This document shows, one piece after another, positions 52,951-64,000 of a DNA stretch of 64,000 nt. The translations under genes and the position numbers were made by a program. The DNA lies in assembly GCF_910596095.1 (NCBI RefSeq), contig NC_056553.1, positions 20,049,725-20,113,724 of the forward strand, written 5' to 3'. The first letter of the stretch is position 1; each line of letters opens with the position of its first letter. The stretch comes from Thunnus maccoyii. Lineage: Eukaryota; Chordata; Actinopteri; Scombriformes; Scombridae. Under the pieces are notes generated by a model. It worked only from the letters and a program-made list of their open reading frames with translations, was not told the DNA's origin and did no database searches.

Positions 52951-53100
52951 CCGACCTTAGCCTTCACTCCCTGCTTCTGACGTCACGCATTTTCATTGGA
53001 TGCCGTATCGACGGCGTGGCAGCTCATTGGCTCACACAAAGTGCAAACACAACCCACGTGACACGGCAGTTGGTGCACCAATAAAAAAAAATACGTGATG
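52950..53100. promoter_or_regulatory. bidirectional idi1 / wdr37 promoter
   Basis: Between the probable first exons of idi1 (minus) and wdr37 (plus) lie a perfect CRE, TGACGTCA, at 52978-52985; inverted CCAAT boxes (ATTGG) at 52995-52999 and 53026-53030; an E-box, CACGTG, at 53055-53060; and a forward CCAAT at 53078-53082. Spaced NF-Y sites fit a sterol-pathway gene. I did not find a textbook SRE. Confidence 0.6.
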
Positions 53101-53219
53101 TGTCAAAAAAAAAAAGGATTAAATTAGTGATACTTGTCAAAGTGTAGCGTGACATTTATCCCCCAATAACTTAACTCACACGTCGCCATGTTGACACTCA
53201 CTGAAACATAGCCTCACAT

Positions 53220-53386
53220 CATTTCAGTTTGCGTCAGGACGCTGCCGTTGAGCTGCTGTGTGATGTTCTCACGTTTGACGCCGCAGTGAAGGTGAAATGT
53301 GGCAGCTGGCGTGCAGATATGGCAGATAATCGTGTTTCTTCACCTCCATACTTGCTAAGTATGAAGTTAAGGGGGCTGTGACAGCG
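53220..53386 (+). other. probable noncoding first exon of wdr37
   Basis: It is CG-richer than the flanks and ends at a good donor (ACAGCG, then GTGAGT) after 53386. It would join the CTGCAG acceptor before 54134, whose exon carries the start codon. The 5' limit is not determined. Confidence 0.45.
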
Positions 53387-54257
53387 GTGAGTGTCTGTCT
53401 TGTTCCGTGTATGCAAGGACAGTTTCGGTTACTAATCATGAAAGGACGTCGAATATTAATTTTATTGGCTTCATTCTCCATGTTAATGAAGTTAATTATG
53501 CCAATTCACGTGTGTTCTGGCTTCATCTAGTCATTCATTGTGCCTGTAACGTTATCTATGGCGTTATATCACAACTGCACGACTCAGCATTGTTGTCAAA
53601 CATAATTACATCATAGCAGATGACTTAAGGTCTGTCAGACATGCTAATAGTACATTTGGATTACACAATTTACCAACAACAGAATGGCTAATTTCACAGG
53701 CGCTTTATCTGCTGTTCCCACAACCGTCTTTCAACCACAAGTAAGGTGAATTAACCCAACAAGAGGTTTTAGTGATCAAGTGCTTACATTGCATTGGGAA
53801 TTTACGATTTCCCTATTCATCAAGTCAGGTGTTACTAAGTACAGTATATTGTACATTTGATAAGCAAAGCAGCATGAAATTGCAAGATTTTTGAATGGAG
53901 TTTGCAGTTATGTTGTTTCATGATAATAGAATAGCAGGTGTCAGGGCAAATCTTGCAATTTGTAGTGTTGTTTTAACTTTAATTATTCCCAGACACTATT
54001 GGCAGTCCTAAATACATACTGAAATATCTATTTGTATTAGTTCAGATCTCTGTGGGAAAGGCTACCCTTAACCATGAGCAGTTGCTGCATTGACTGTGAA
54101 CATGAACTTGACTTTTATTTTTTTTACCTGCAGGCAGGTGGAGTTAACCGACCAACCTAACCCACCCACCCACCAGCCAGCGAGAGCCCGGCCTTTGTTT
54201 ACCTGCTTCTCAGGTAGGAGTTGAGCAGGGGGCAGGGCCACCCAGGAGGTAGGAGGG

Positions 54258-57200
54258 ATGCCCGTGGAGGGCGGAAGCAGCAGCGGCTCTGCTTCGGCTG
54301 CCCGTCACCCCAAGCAGAAGCGCAAGGCTCACAGTTTGTCTATCAGGCGCACCAACAGCACAGAGGAGAGGCCACCAGGCATCCAAAGAGGAGACATGCT
54401 GGAGGGACAGGTAAGGGTGATGCACAGATGCTCTTTCTCTGTCTCATACTCATGCACACACACACACTGACAGCTGCAGACAACATTTGGTAAACATACA
54501 GCAGCTCAGAAGACATGTAATATTTACATATATGTTGTAGACATGACCCTCAGAGCTTCCTGTGCATCTGCTGAAAAACATGTACCGGGTTATTCTTTGT
54601 TAGCATTTTGATTGTCACTCAGTTACAGTTTGAGGCTGGTTTTTGTCAGTCACAAGATTACAGTACCAGCCGGTTTAGCAGCATTGCATTTATATTTTAC
54701 CTGGTGTTGCAACATTCACAACTTCCACGCTACTTTATGTTTATGAGATTGTGGAATTCTTCCTCTAGAAAAAATGTTGGTGTCTTTTTTTTTAGGCAGC
54801 TACAAGATCTTACTTTGGATTAAACTCGCGTCGCTTTAGTCAAATTGTTAATATCCTCTATATTCCTGCCTGGTGTGGATGTGCATGTTAGTTACTGATT
54901 TATTCTAATTAAAACAATCTGCTGTGACTTTTTAGCCCCACTGGTGTCATCAAGTTAGTGATTAACCAAGGGATTTATTTCTTCCAGAAATGGAAGAGCC
55001 TAAGCTTTTCGGTGAGCAGGCATTTCTTGATGCAGGCCGGTTGTAGCAAACTGTCAAACTTCTTCAGTGCTGAGATAAAAGCTGGTTTCTGTTTGATCAA
55101 GAACATCCTGGTGGTTAACATTTGGGAGTTGGCTGTAGAGAGGATTTATTTAGAGTCAGATTAGATGAACAAAGGGTGTTTGAGTGACCGTTTAGTGTTT
55201 TAGATTATATCATCATGTATTTTTGTCATGGAAGATATGGACAATACTCATAATTTGTGTTTGTTTTCGGGAGACATTTTGGCCAAGAGCTACTGGTTCT
55301 CCAGGATCTGTACAGGTGGGTCCCGTATTTAATGATGTTTGATTTCAAACAAGTGATTCCCAAAAGGCCCGTATGCCTTTTTTTTATGATCCAGATCCAG
55401 ATTTTTGGACTCACATGTAAATACTGTATATTCTAAAGACAACATCTCCAAATGTTGTCACATCAGCAACATCAAAATATTCAGTCCAAAATAATGTGAC
55501 GGTTGATATTTTCAGTATTTCCCAACCCTTGTTTTGAACTATTGAAGTCCTTTACTTTCTCTGCTTGACAATGTCCTTGACTTATCAGCCACTAAATCTA
55601 GAGCTCAGCTTGCATGGGCCTGTTGTCTCATCAAATATTAATATGGGCTGCTTGTCCATGTCTGATTAGTCTTTTCACCAGGCCTTTTTGTGTATTGCCC
55701 AGACAAGTTGGCTCTGTTTATGTACCCCCACCACCACCAAGAGCACTAGTTCCACATACACAGACACGCTAAACAGCTTTATAACCCATATACAATGCAC
55801 AGAATGCATTTTAATAATGCTGCCATTATTAGCCAGAGTATGCAGAGTTTTAGGGCCACAACTAAGCAGCTTTGAATGCATAATGGCTGCCTGTTTGTTA
55901 ATTAACCTTTTTTTTTTTTTGCAAAGTGTGTTGACATGTGGCACTGACAGAATAGTCAGGTGCTTAACGTGCGCTGCTGTGACAAACTGTTGGTCTTGAA
56001 CGCGCGCCAGAAGAAAGAGTGACAGTCAAGTATTTGGTTTCCTCGTCTTTCACATGGCTAGAGGAATAAGCGGCAGCTCTCAGGGCAAGCTGTCAGATGC
56101 AGCCTTCTGAATCCTTTGTTTTCACGGCAACCTTTACTTCTCTGTGCATGCTAGTCTGGCGGTCAGCTGATAACTATGGAGGTAAGTCAGTGGACATGTA
56201 GCATATGACTGGTTGGACCCTGGCTGTTTTGTAAGTTGTTCACCGTTTGTAGGTTGTAGGTCTGTAGCCAGAAATGTAGCGATGAGTGTTCCCACAAATG
56301 CAGGTGGTGTCTGATTTCAAGAGATTTCTGTGGGTTGCTTTCGATTTGTTTAAGTGGTGTGTGTTTTATGAGTCACTCAAGCCTCCCTTTGAATAGTGAT
56401 AATATATTAGATGCTTTGAATTCGTCATTGTAAAATTGTATTTGCTCTACAAATATACTACTATGTAATTAAAAGAGAATACCACACTACAGGAGGATGT
56501 TAAGCAAATACATTTTTCAGCCTAAATGACAGCTTACTATGAGGTTTATCAAATCTTTATTCTTTTTTTTTTCTTGTCTGTTTGTCCAGGACTCCAAGCT
56601 GCCCATCTCCTTACGGAACAATCTTCTTGACCTTTTTGGCCAGATTGAACGCGAGTTTGAAAATCTCTACATTGAAAACCTTGAATGTGAGTCACTGATA
56701 TGCAAAGTAGTCAAAATCTTTAGATGAAAAAAGAGAAATGTTGTGGAGTAAATGAAATGTCTCTCACTTTCATCTTTTTTTAGACTGTAGAGTTCTCGGT
56801 CACATACCTTACTTTATTGATCTTCAGGTGTTGATTGACTAAGCAAATGGTTTCAGAGCGCAGGTAATGTTTGTCTACTAAAGCCCTGTCACTGTCCTAA
56901 CATTACAGTGCGCCGGGAAATTGACTCACTGAATGAGCGTCTGACCGGAGATGGACAGACTATTGAAGGAGGAGACCCCACCAAGGGCGCTCTGAAAACA
57001 AAAGGTTCAGTATTTCCTACATGATCTGTTGGAGTTATGTTATTCTTTCAGTTTCCTGTTTTTCTCAACACATTGAACAGATGCTTCTTTTTTTATACAC
57101 TTATCTGCTTTCTTGCCAAGATTCAGATGAGAAGATTGACACCACTCTCATATCTGTACAATATAATATGAAGCTATAGCCAGAAGCCAGTTAGCTTAGC

Positions 57201-60200
57201 ATAGCATAGCATAAAGCTAACCTGGCTCTATGCAAAGGTGACGAAATCTACCTACCTGCACTTCTAAAGCTCACAGTATACTTTTGTTTAATACCCATAA
57301 AAATTGAAGTTATTAAACAACATGTTGTGGTTGTAAAGGATGTTATGTGCTGGACTATTTTTTGGTCAGGTGCTGTAATATCCTGTCTTATTGTCACCAT
57401 GAGGTTGCTAAACAACCAGTGGAGACACTTTGCCAAAAACTAGACCAGCACAAAATCCCTGTGAAACCACAACGGTTTGTTTATGGATTGAACAGTTAAT
57501 TAGTGAGCTTTAGAGCTGCTGATAGGCAGCTTTTGTTACCTTTAGCCAAAGCCAGGCTAGCTGTTTTCAGTCTTTGTGCTAAGCTAAGCTAACCGGCTGC
57601 TGGTGGTAGCTTCATATTTACTGTGCAGACATGAGAGTGGTATCAATTGTTTCATCTTTCTATTATTATGTTATGTGATGTTAGTTCACCGTCTTTAATA
57701 AGTTCAAACATAATCTCAATTACCTCTCACACCGCAGAGGGTGACAGCGTGAAAGTGATAACAAGGTGCTATAGAAGACTTGTTTATATGCTGTAGGACT
57801 GAATCAGAAGTATAAAAGTATCTCAAACCAAAAAGCACCACGACATGAGTTACACAAATCCATCCCTGCTTCCACTTCATATGTGTTGAAAAGTCATTAG
57901 CAGCCATGCAGACACTACTGACAACTAATTACCGGAAACACACAACACGGCTTTGTATCGTTGAGCTGTGTGCAATTTAAAGTCTTGACTTTTTATTAGG
58001 CCTTTACTGCAACAGAAAAACCAACCAATGAGTTTGTCACTCAATGGTGAATTTCATTCATTGTTCTTTGTCTCTCCATCACACAGCCAGCCACAGCACC
58101 AGTCAACTGTCACAGAAGCTCAAGACAACCTACAAAGCCTCTACCAGCAAGGTACGTGGCTCCAGCTATGTTAGGCCGCTCTATAGATCGCAGAAGATGT
58201 GTCATCTGTGTAAATATTTGAGCTGTCGAGATTCAGGCCTGGGGTGATGGTAACAGACTATCAAAAGCCCTTTGTTGCTGAGTGAGGGGAAGGAGGCGTG
58301 TAACAGTTTGTGAAGTAACGATGCATTCATAGAATTGAACATTTTTTGGACAAAATGACCTCTCCCTTGATTTCTTCCTTTTTTAATCTCTTGCCGTTAT
58401 AGCGCTTGTACACTTTCCAAGGCAAAATAGGTGGACCTCGCAACTTCAGTGTGGCCACATGGGAGTTGTTGGGAGGAGATTCATGGGTAACTTCCTGAAT
58501 GCTCTGTTTGTCACTAAGCATCGTGGGGGGCAGCTGCGGGCTGAGTCTCTTTTTAACTGAAGTCTGACCTTGACTCCTCATCTCTTCTCTGCTCTGCACC
58601 CTCTCAGAAGTCATGTGGGTGAACGGCTGCATTTGTCAGATCTAGAAAACAAGTTTTTACACTTTCTTAAAAGGGAACATTTTATTTTTGGAAGTGTCTT
58701 GTTGGTTAACTTACTCATCACATTAAAGGGAAACTCCTGGGTTTTTTCTACCGGGACCCTATTTTCCCATCGTTTTGTGTCGAAGTGACTAATGGGGACA
58801 ATGGTTTTTGAAATTGGTCCAGTCTCACTCAAGGAGAAGTCTCATTCTGAAACGGTGGATATGTGAGTGAGAGTTGGAAAGAGGAGTGCCGGGAGGAGTT
58901 TGTAGCTTAATGTTATCTTAAAGACATGGCTGAATATTTAGCTGATTTCAGCAACAACTCAACTCTCGTGGGATTTCAGAAAGAAACTTCTCCCTCAGCA
59001 AGACTTGGTTAGACACAAAAATTAAACAACAAACAGACCGGATCAAGCGAAAGGTAAAGAAAAATGTTTTATCTCTCCTTATGGTCTTTTCATAATGTTG
59101 TCAGACACTTTGACAACAACAATCTGAGCCTGTCAGTGGCAAAAATAAGCACTTTTAGTGAACTATTGCACCAATCCCCAAGGATTACATTGTAGCCCAT
59201 TTCGTGGCTGCTGGCTGAAGCACTCTCACTCAATCATGGACCAGTTTCAAAAGTTGTTGTCCCCATTAGTCACTTAGACAGAAAAAGAAGGGAAACTAGG
59301 GTCCAGGTTGAAAAATCCTGAAGCTTCCCTTTAAATCCTCTACCAGTAGAGTAGAACCATGAGACGACTTTAGTCTCTTTCCATCAGCTGTCTTAAAACA
59401 ATATAATATGATGAAAATTAATAATTGATGTGGAAAACTGTTTTTATCAAAACGGTCAAGTTTAGTCAACTGGCAACCATTAAACACCTCTCTTTGAACA
59501 GCTCTTAAAGGTATAAATACTAATATTTATAATCAATGAAAATCCTGTGAAATGGCGTTTTATTTCCCGCTCTACCTAAAATGTTTGCTTGACATTGCCT
59601 TTCTTAAATCTGACTCCACTGAATGCAGCCAAAGTCTGAGCTAGATGAAGAGTGAGAAACAATCCTCTTCTGACTTGTAAATTAGAAAAGAGGACACAAG
59701 GGATCAAGGGACGACTTCTTAGATTAACCTCCGACAGAACTAGCCGCTACATAATATACAGCTAACCTATCAGCTGGCTAAGAAACATGACGAAAAACTC
59801 ATTTCGTCAAGACTCAAGAGACCGGAAACTAATGCAATGATCTGCACTAACTGTAGCCTCAGTTTCTTACTGCGTTGACCTTGACTGGAATGAGCTATTT
59901 TTTTTCTCTCACTGCTCATAGTCTTCTAATGACAGGAAAGAAATAAGATTGTGTTGTACGTGTAATGTGAGCATAAACACACCTGACAGAATGAGAACAT
60001 ACATTAACACAGTCTGACACGAGTAAACCAGATGCTTTGCTGTTGCATCTAATGACTACCAATGATGAAGCTTATCGCTGTGGTCGGCCGTCTGCTTGCA
60101 GCAGCATGTACGTTACAGATTGTGACAAATAGAACAACAATTCACTCTCTAGTTTGTTCATCAGGATGTCTGCAGCCACTAAAGGCCACATGTAACCAGA

Positions 60201-63200
60201 CCACCAGACATGCTTATTTTTAGAGGTGCACCACACGTCTCATATACCTTTGGCAGAACATCCCCCTGATAGGAAAACACACCTTGTTTACAAGATATAC
60301 ACACACACACTGGCTTTAACAGGCTACTATTCTAGGAGCTTTTATCACAAAGTAAGTTTAGCTGGCTCTCTTTGGGTCACCTGGCTTCACTGAGACTAAC
60401 ATTGGCAATCCTGGATAACTGGTATCATAAAGCTAGTTATCAACCGGCTCAGTCAACTCCGGGTTTTCCTCGATAGCTCGCTTCTAAGCTCCAGCCTGCT
60501 CATGTGACAGAAGCAGAGGTCTTCATTACCATCAAGTGCGTAGGTTTGGTTTCAGCTTTGGTAGGGGCATTTTTTGTCAGATGGCCAAAATAATTGTGTA
60601 TGTGTACGTGCTCTCTATCACTCTTCTCTCTTTCATAGGCACATGCGTGCACACGCACACACATAAAGAGACCGTCTCTGCAAAATATTTACTGAATATG
60701 CATTTGCTGACTTACCTGAAACCAGACTCGTATCATGTTTCTCTGATTTTTTATATGTTATTTTATTGATAGACTACTTAACTATAAATCTGAGACCAAA
60801 ATAATTATTTAAAAATAACATATCATAGACTGTCACAAGGCTTTCCACAAGGATGTAGAGTAGCCAACCACACAGTCTGTAAGTAGTTATTAATATTTAA
60901 AACCATGTCTTATTTATTATTTATTTATTGGCACCTTCACTTTAAGGTTTATCAAGGGAACAACAATAAGAAGGTTATTTTAAAGGGGGACATGTGTATT
61001 GGTTTTAAATTAAATGATTTATAAAATAAACTTATGCCAAAAATGACTAAAATAACAAAACATGTGAATCGCTTGACTCACATAATGTGAATCTACTGAA
61101 TCAACTCAACTTCTAGTCATCTTCGTCTTCATTTTCATCTTCACTATCATCCTGAGTGTGAGGCTGAGGTGAGCCTACGTTTTCCTCATATGACACAGGC
61201 CTGTTACTTTGACAACATCGCCTGTTTTAGTGTGTTTGTTTTAGATTGCTCTGCTGTAAAATGCACAGTGTAAATTAAGATAATTCATTCATTTGTTCAT
61301 TCATTACTTTCAGTAGACTGTTTCATACTTACTGTGCGATCGTCAAGTTGCTGCCACCGGTGTTTTCAGATGTTTTCCGAAGTAGCTTGTCTAATGAGGA
61401 TGTCCCCTGTCTGTGCAAGCAATTCAATCCTTAATGTGTTTAGTCATAAATTATCTTGCTAATATTTGTCAAACACTGAGGATGACACTCTGCTCTCTAC
61501 TCGGCAGGACACAACCTCTCAGCTGAGCGCACACACACAGTCATATAGAGCATGTGACTGACGCAGACAGAGAGGCACGTTTCTCTATCATCGTGCTTGC
61601 ATGGTTTTGAAGCGGAGGCTAGTGGTTGTAAATGTACACGCACAACTTGTTAAACAAAACTATTTTACTAGAATCAAAATGTAATATAATAAAGTAACCG
61701 GCTGGACTTAAACGAGCAGTCGTGTTATGGAAAGCTCTGAAACTTCACCTGAGTTCTGTCCTTCTTTCAGTTTGTGGATTTGGGCGACACAACTCTGCAC
61801 AAGTCTGCGTGTCTCTGTGACATCAGAGCTCACCTGAGAGGCTGCAGCTCACCTGTCTGCGTGTCTCTGTGACATCAGAGCTCACCTGAGAGGCTGCAGC
61901 TCACCTGTCTGCGTGTCTCTGTGACATCAGAGCTCACCTGAGAGGCTGCAGCTCACCTGTCTGCGTGTCTCTGTGCCGCTCAGGCTGCTGCTGACAGGAT
62001 TTTGATCATAAAATGATTCCTGACAGTCACAAACAGATCAGTTAGACAAGCTGTTGCTAATTTAACTTGTAAATAATGTTAATGTTTTAATGACACATAT
62101 GCAATAATAACTCTGCTCTTGATCCACTCATGGAAAAAGGGAGAGATGGCATTAAATAGTAAATATTTCTCCCATTAATTTCAAAGATGAATGTTTGGAT
62201 TGATTACAGAACATTCTTATTAACTAAGCTCAACTCTTACTGTAAAAAGGACCAGATGTCTTAATTTGCATTGGGGAGGAATATTCACCAGCAGTAATTA
62301 AGTTGTTTAATTAAACAGCATGTCTGAGCAACAATCACAAATTAGCTAACAACAGCTAACGCCTGAAATTAAATATAATATCAAATGATCTGAGTTTCGT
62401 CCAGTGAAGTCGTTTTCACTTCTGTGACATTTGAAACATTTAAACTATAAATACTAACATCTTCAGATTCTCCACCACTTTTAAACAGAAGGCACAGGCT
62501 AGAAATAACTTTTTATACAGACCTTTTGAAATATGATCAGCATGTTCAACATGTTCAGTAGTTTAGAGTGAATATGGACAAAAAAAACAACAAAATGTCA
62601 CTATTGTTTAGTGACATTTTTAAGCATTTTTATCTAATGATGAACAAACTATTATGAATATGGGATCATTAGTTAAAAGTAAAGAAAGATTGTAGAGATA
62701 GTCAGTGCAAAAATAACTGAGGAAAAGAAATGAATGTCTGATAATGACAAAATGTTGCATTTATAATTAACTGAACTAAATAGCAGTGTTCACAGTTAAT
62801 ATGCAGCTATAATTGCCATTCATTAGTCTGTGGTAAACAATCTCTCAGTTTGTTTTAAACCCAGAGTGGATACATAATTGTGCAAAAATGTGTCTTCTAT
62901 CTCTGACATAATTATCATGGAAAGCACAATGATTATATTGATCTATAAAAATGTCTCCATGTTTTTTTCCCTTTAATCACTTTTCACTTTATTATAAACT
63001 TTTGTCCTTCTGCCAGCTTCATGATACCAGAAAACTTGAACTAAACCCAGAGAAAGCTGGCTAAGCCGTTTATCTTGCTTTGTGATACAGGCCCTACATC
63101 CAACACACTGTGCTTTATTAGTTAATGTGTTGGTCAGAGACCAACAACAGACTGTGTGACACATGTAAACATTGAAAGGCCAGTCTGTGTTATTGTCATG

Positions 63201-63657
63201 TAGATTTCAATTTTATTACTGTCATTTATCAAACACAAATAAACCCAATTTATTCACTTCTTGTATCTGTGCCACAGTAGGTCTCATAGTAAACCATTAG
63301 TGCTGTAAGTCGTATAAATGCTGCTATTCATATCGGCCCATTTACTTAAAATACTTGGCACTCATATCAGTTCTGAAAACTTTGAATCGGTGCACCTGTT
63401 TAATTTTAGTTGGACTCTAAGCATATGTTTAGCTTGGCTTTGGTTCAGCACCAGGAGGAATACTCATCCCTCTTTATCTTCTCTCCATCATGCCTGCCTC
63501 TCTTCCCTGCCTGTTCAGATTGTGTCTAGTTTCAAAGCCACCACTGGTTCCCGGGCTCTGTGCCAGCTGCTGAAGGAGTATGTGGGCCACCGGGACGGGA
63601 TCTGGGACCTCAGTGTCACCCGAACTCAGCCAGTGGTCCTGGGAACCGCATCCGCAG
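54258..63657 (+). CDS. wdr37: wdr37, WD repeat protein 37, N-terminal part (runs past window end)
   Basis: Five coding exons: 54258-54410 (exon probably from 54134), 56590-56686, 56909-57004, 58087-58151, 63519-63657. All are GT-AG and in frame, giving 183 residues before the window ends in the next intron. The N-terminus MPVEGGSSS leads to [16 protein letters not shown], then a predicted helix, [19 protein letters not shown], then [20 protein letters not shown] (about residues 116-135), then [15 protein letters not shown], the first WD repeat. These match WDR37 closely. WDR37 forms a complex with PACS1/PACS2 and, in human, variants in the [18 protein letters not shown] stretch cause a neurooculocardiogenitourinary syndrome. 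The WD propeller lies beyond the window. IDI1 and WDR37 are also head-to-head neighbours on human 10p15. Confidence 0.96.
54411..56589. other. wdr37 intron
   Basis: AT-rich, with no second gene supported. It contains an exon-like segment ending with ATGGAG and a strong donor at 56181/56182 (see findings). Confidence 0.5.
57135..57647. mobile_element. foldback MITE in wdr37 intron
   Basis: An element of about 513 bp whose ends are inverted: ATTGACACCACTCTCATATC at the left and GAGAGTGGTATCAAT at the right. Subterminal TATGAAGCTA.AGCCAG, GGTTAGCTTAGC and GCCAGGCTAGC stretches also pair across the element. This is a common fish repeat type. Confidence 0.75.
58723..59334. mobile_element. TTAA-ended foldback MITE in wdr37 intron
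   Basis: 612 bp bounded by TTAAAGGGAAACTCCTG and its near-complement AGCTTCCCTTTAA. Inner arms pair too: AGTGACTAATGGGGACAA near 58785-58802 against TTGTCCCCATTAGTCACT near 59258-59275. Confidence 0.85.
60334..63096. mobile_element. large DNA transposon with ISL2EU-like ends, in wdr37 intron 4
   Basis: The left end (AGGAGCTTTTATCACAAAGT, then AAGTTTAGCTGG and TCTTTGGGT) is the imperfect inverted complement of the right end (CCCAGAGAAAGCTGG, then TATCTTGCTTTGTGATACAG and GCCCTA). TATCACAAAGC-type ends are typical of ISL2EU-like elements in fish. The interior is about 2.7 kb, AT-rich, with no long frame; it holds a 52-bp tandem repeat and a short acidic frame on the minus strand. The classification is from memory of the end motif. 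Confidence 0.55.
61803..61975. repeat. 52-bp tandem repeat, about 3.3 copies
   Basis: The unit begins GTCTGCGTGTCTCTGTGACA at 61803, 61855, 61907 and 61959, so the period is exactly 52. Full copies look identical. It lies inside the large element at 60334-63096. Confidence 0.97.
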
Positions 63658-64000
63658 GTACACCAAATCCCTTTACTGTTTAAATCTATCATTCACTGCT
63701 CTATACACAGTAGACATGCCACATACTGTAGTGGTAGTAATGGAAAAATTAGAATAATTAGTGTAGAATAATTAAAGACTAAAGGTGCTGCGTTCAATAT
63801 TTACATCATTACATCACTGTCAAATTAATTGTAATACTTTGGTGCAATTTCCAGAAAAGTACAACATTGTTTTGATGATTGATGGCATTTGTTACACAAC
63901 ACTATTATTGTCACTGCTCATATTTATTTCTCCAGGCAAGAGTTGCTGTAAACTTACAGCATGTCAGTTGATTCTTAGAGGAGATGATAAACATGTTCAA
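63658..64000. other. wdr37 intron, cut by window end
   Basis: Begins with the donor GTACAC. No further exon is seen before the window ends. Confidence 0.7.

Noticed and set aside
53040-53070. A sterol response element in the idi1 promoter
   Set aside because: AACCCACGTGAC contains an E-box, but I could not match a classic SRE, so only the E-box is reported.
61803-61975. Regular repeats that might suggest a CRISPR array
   Set aside because: Units are directly adjacent with no spacers, and the genome is vertebrate. It is a simple tandem repeat.

Overview
This window is eukaryotic and comes from a teleost fish, probably a percomorph. The genes have many exons with GT-AG introns, introns and spacers hold fish-type DNA transposons and MITEs, and the gene order matches vertebrate synteny. 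All gene models below come from reading splice signals and homologous protein sequence by eye; no alignment or transcript data were available.

Layout. (1) 267-988, + strand: the last three coding exons of wwp1, a HECT E3 ubiquitin ligase, followed by its probable 3'UTR. (2) 5187-10809, - strand: complete rmdn1 in 10 coding exons (301 aa). (3) 12746-43806, + strand: three head-to-tail copine genes, called A, B and C here. Each has the same 15-exon coding plan and an open frame throughout. C is orthodox cpne3. A and B are derived copies that share an N-terminal extension and have changed calcium-binding loops in the second C2 domain. B and C each carry two alternative 3'-terminal coding exons. 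(4) 47664-50985, - strand: idi1 (isopentenyl-diphosphate isomerase), with a long form carrying a presequence and a 227-aa short form, plus a probable noncoding first exon near 52.9 kb. (5) 54258 to the window end, + strand: the first five coding exons of wdr37, which continues beyond the window.

Context. In human, WWP1-RMDN1-CPNE3 are neighbours on 8q21 and IDI1-WDR37 are neighbours on 10p15. Here the two blocks are joined, with cpne3 expanded to three genes at the junction. idi1 and wdr37 are head to head, with a compact promoter between them that holds CCAAT, CRE and E-box motifs.

Mobile DNA. I find hAT-type elements with 8-bp target duplications, TTAA-ended foldback MITEs, a Tc1/mariner relic, a large element with ISL2EU-like ends in a wdr37 intron, an L1/Tx1-like LINE fragment and several dispersed fish repeats. 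The most interesting system is the copine cluster: paralogous duplicate last exons whose first downstream AATAAA lies, in both B and C, inside an unrelated MITE; progressive loss of C2B calcium ligands in A and B; and patchy similarity that suggests gene conversion.
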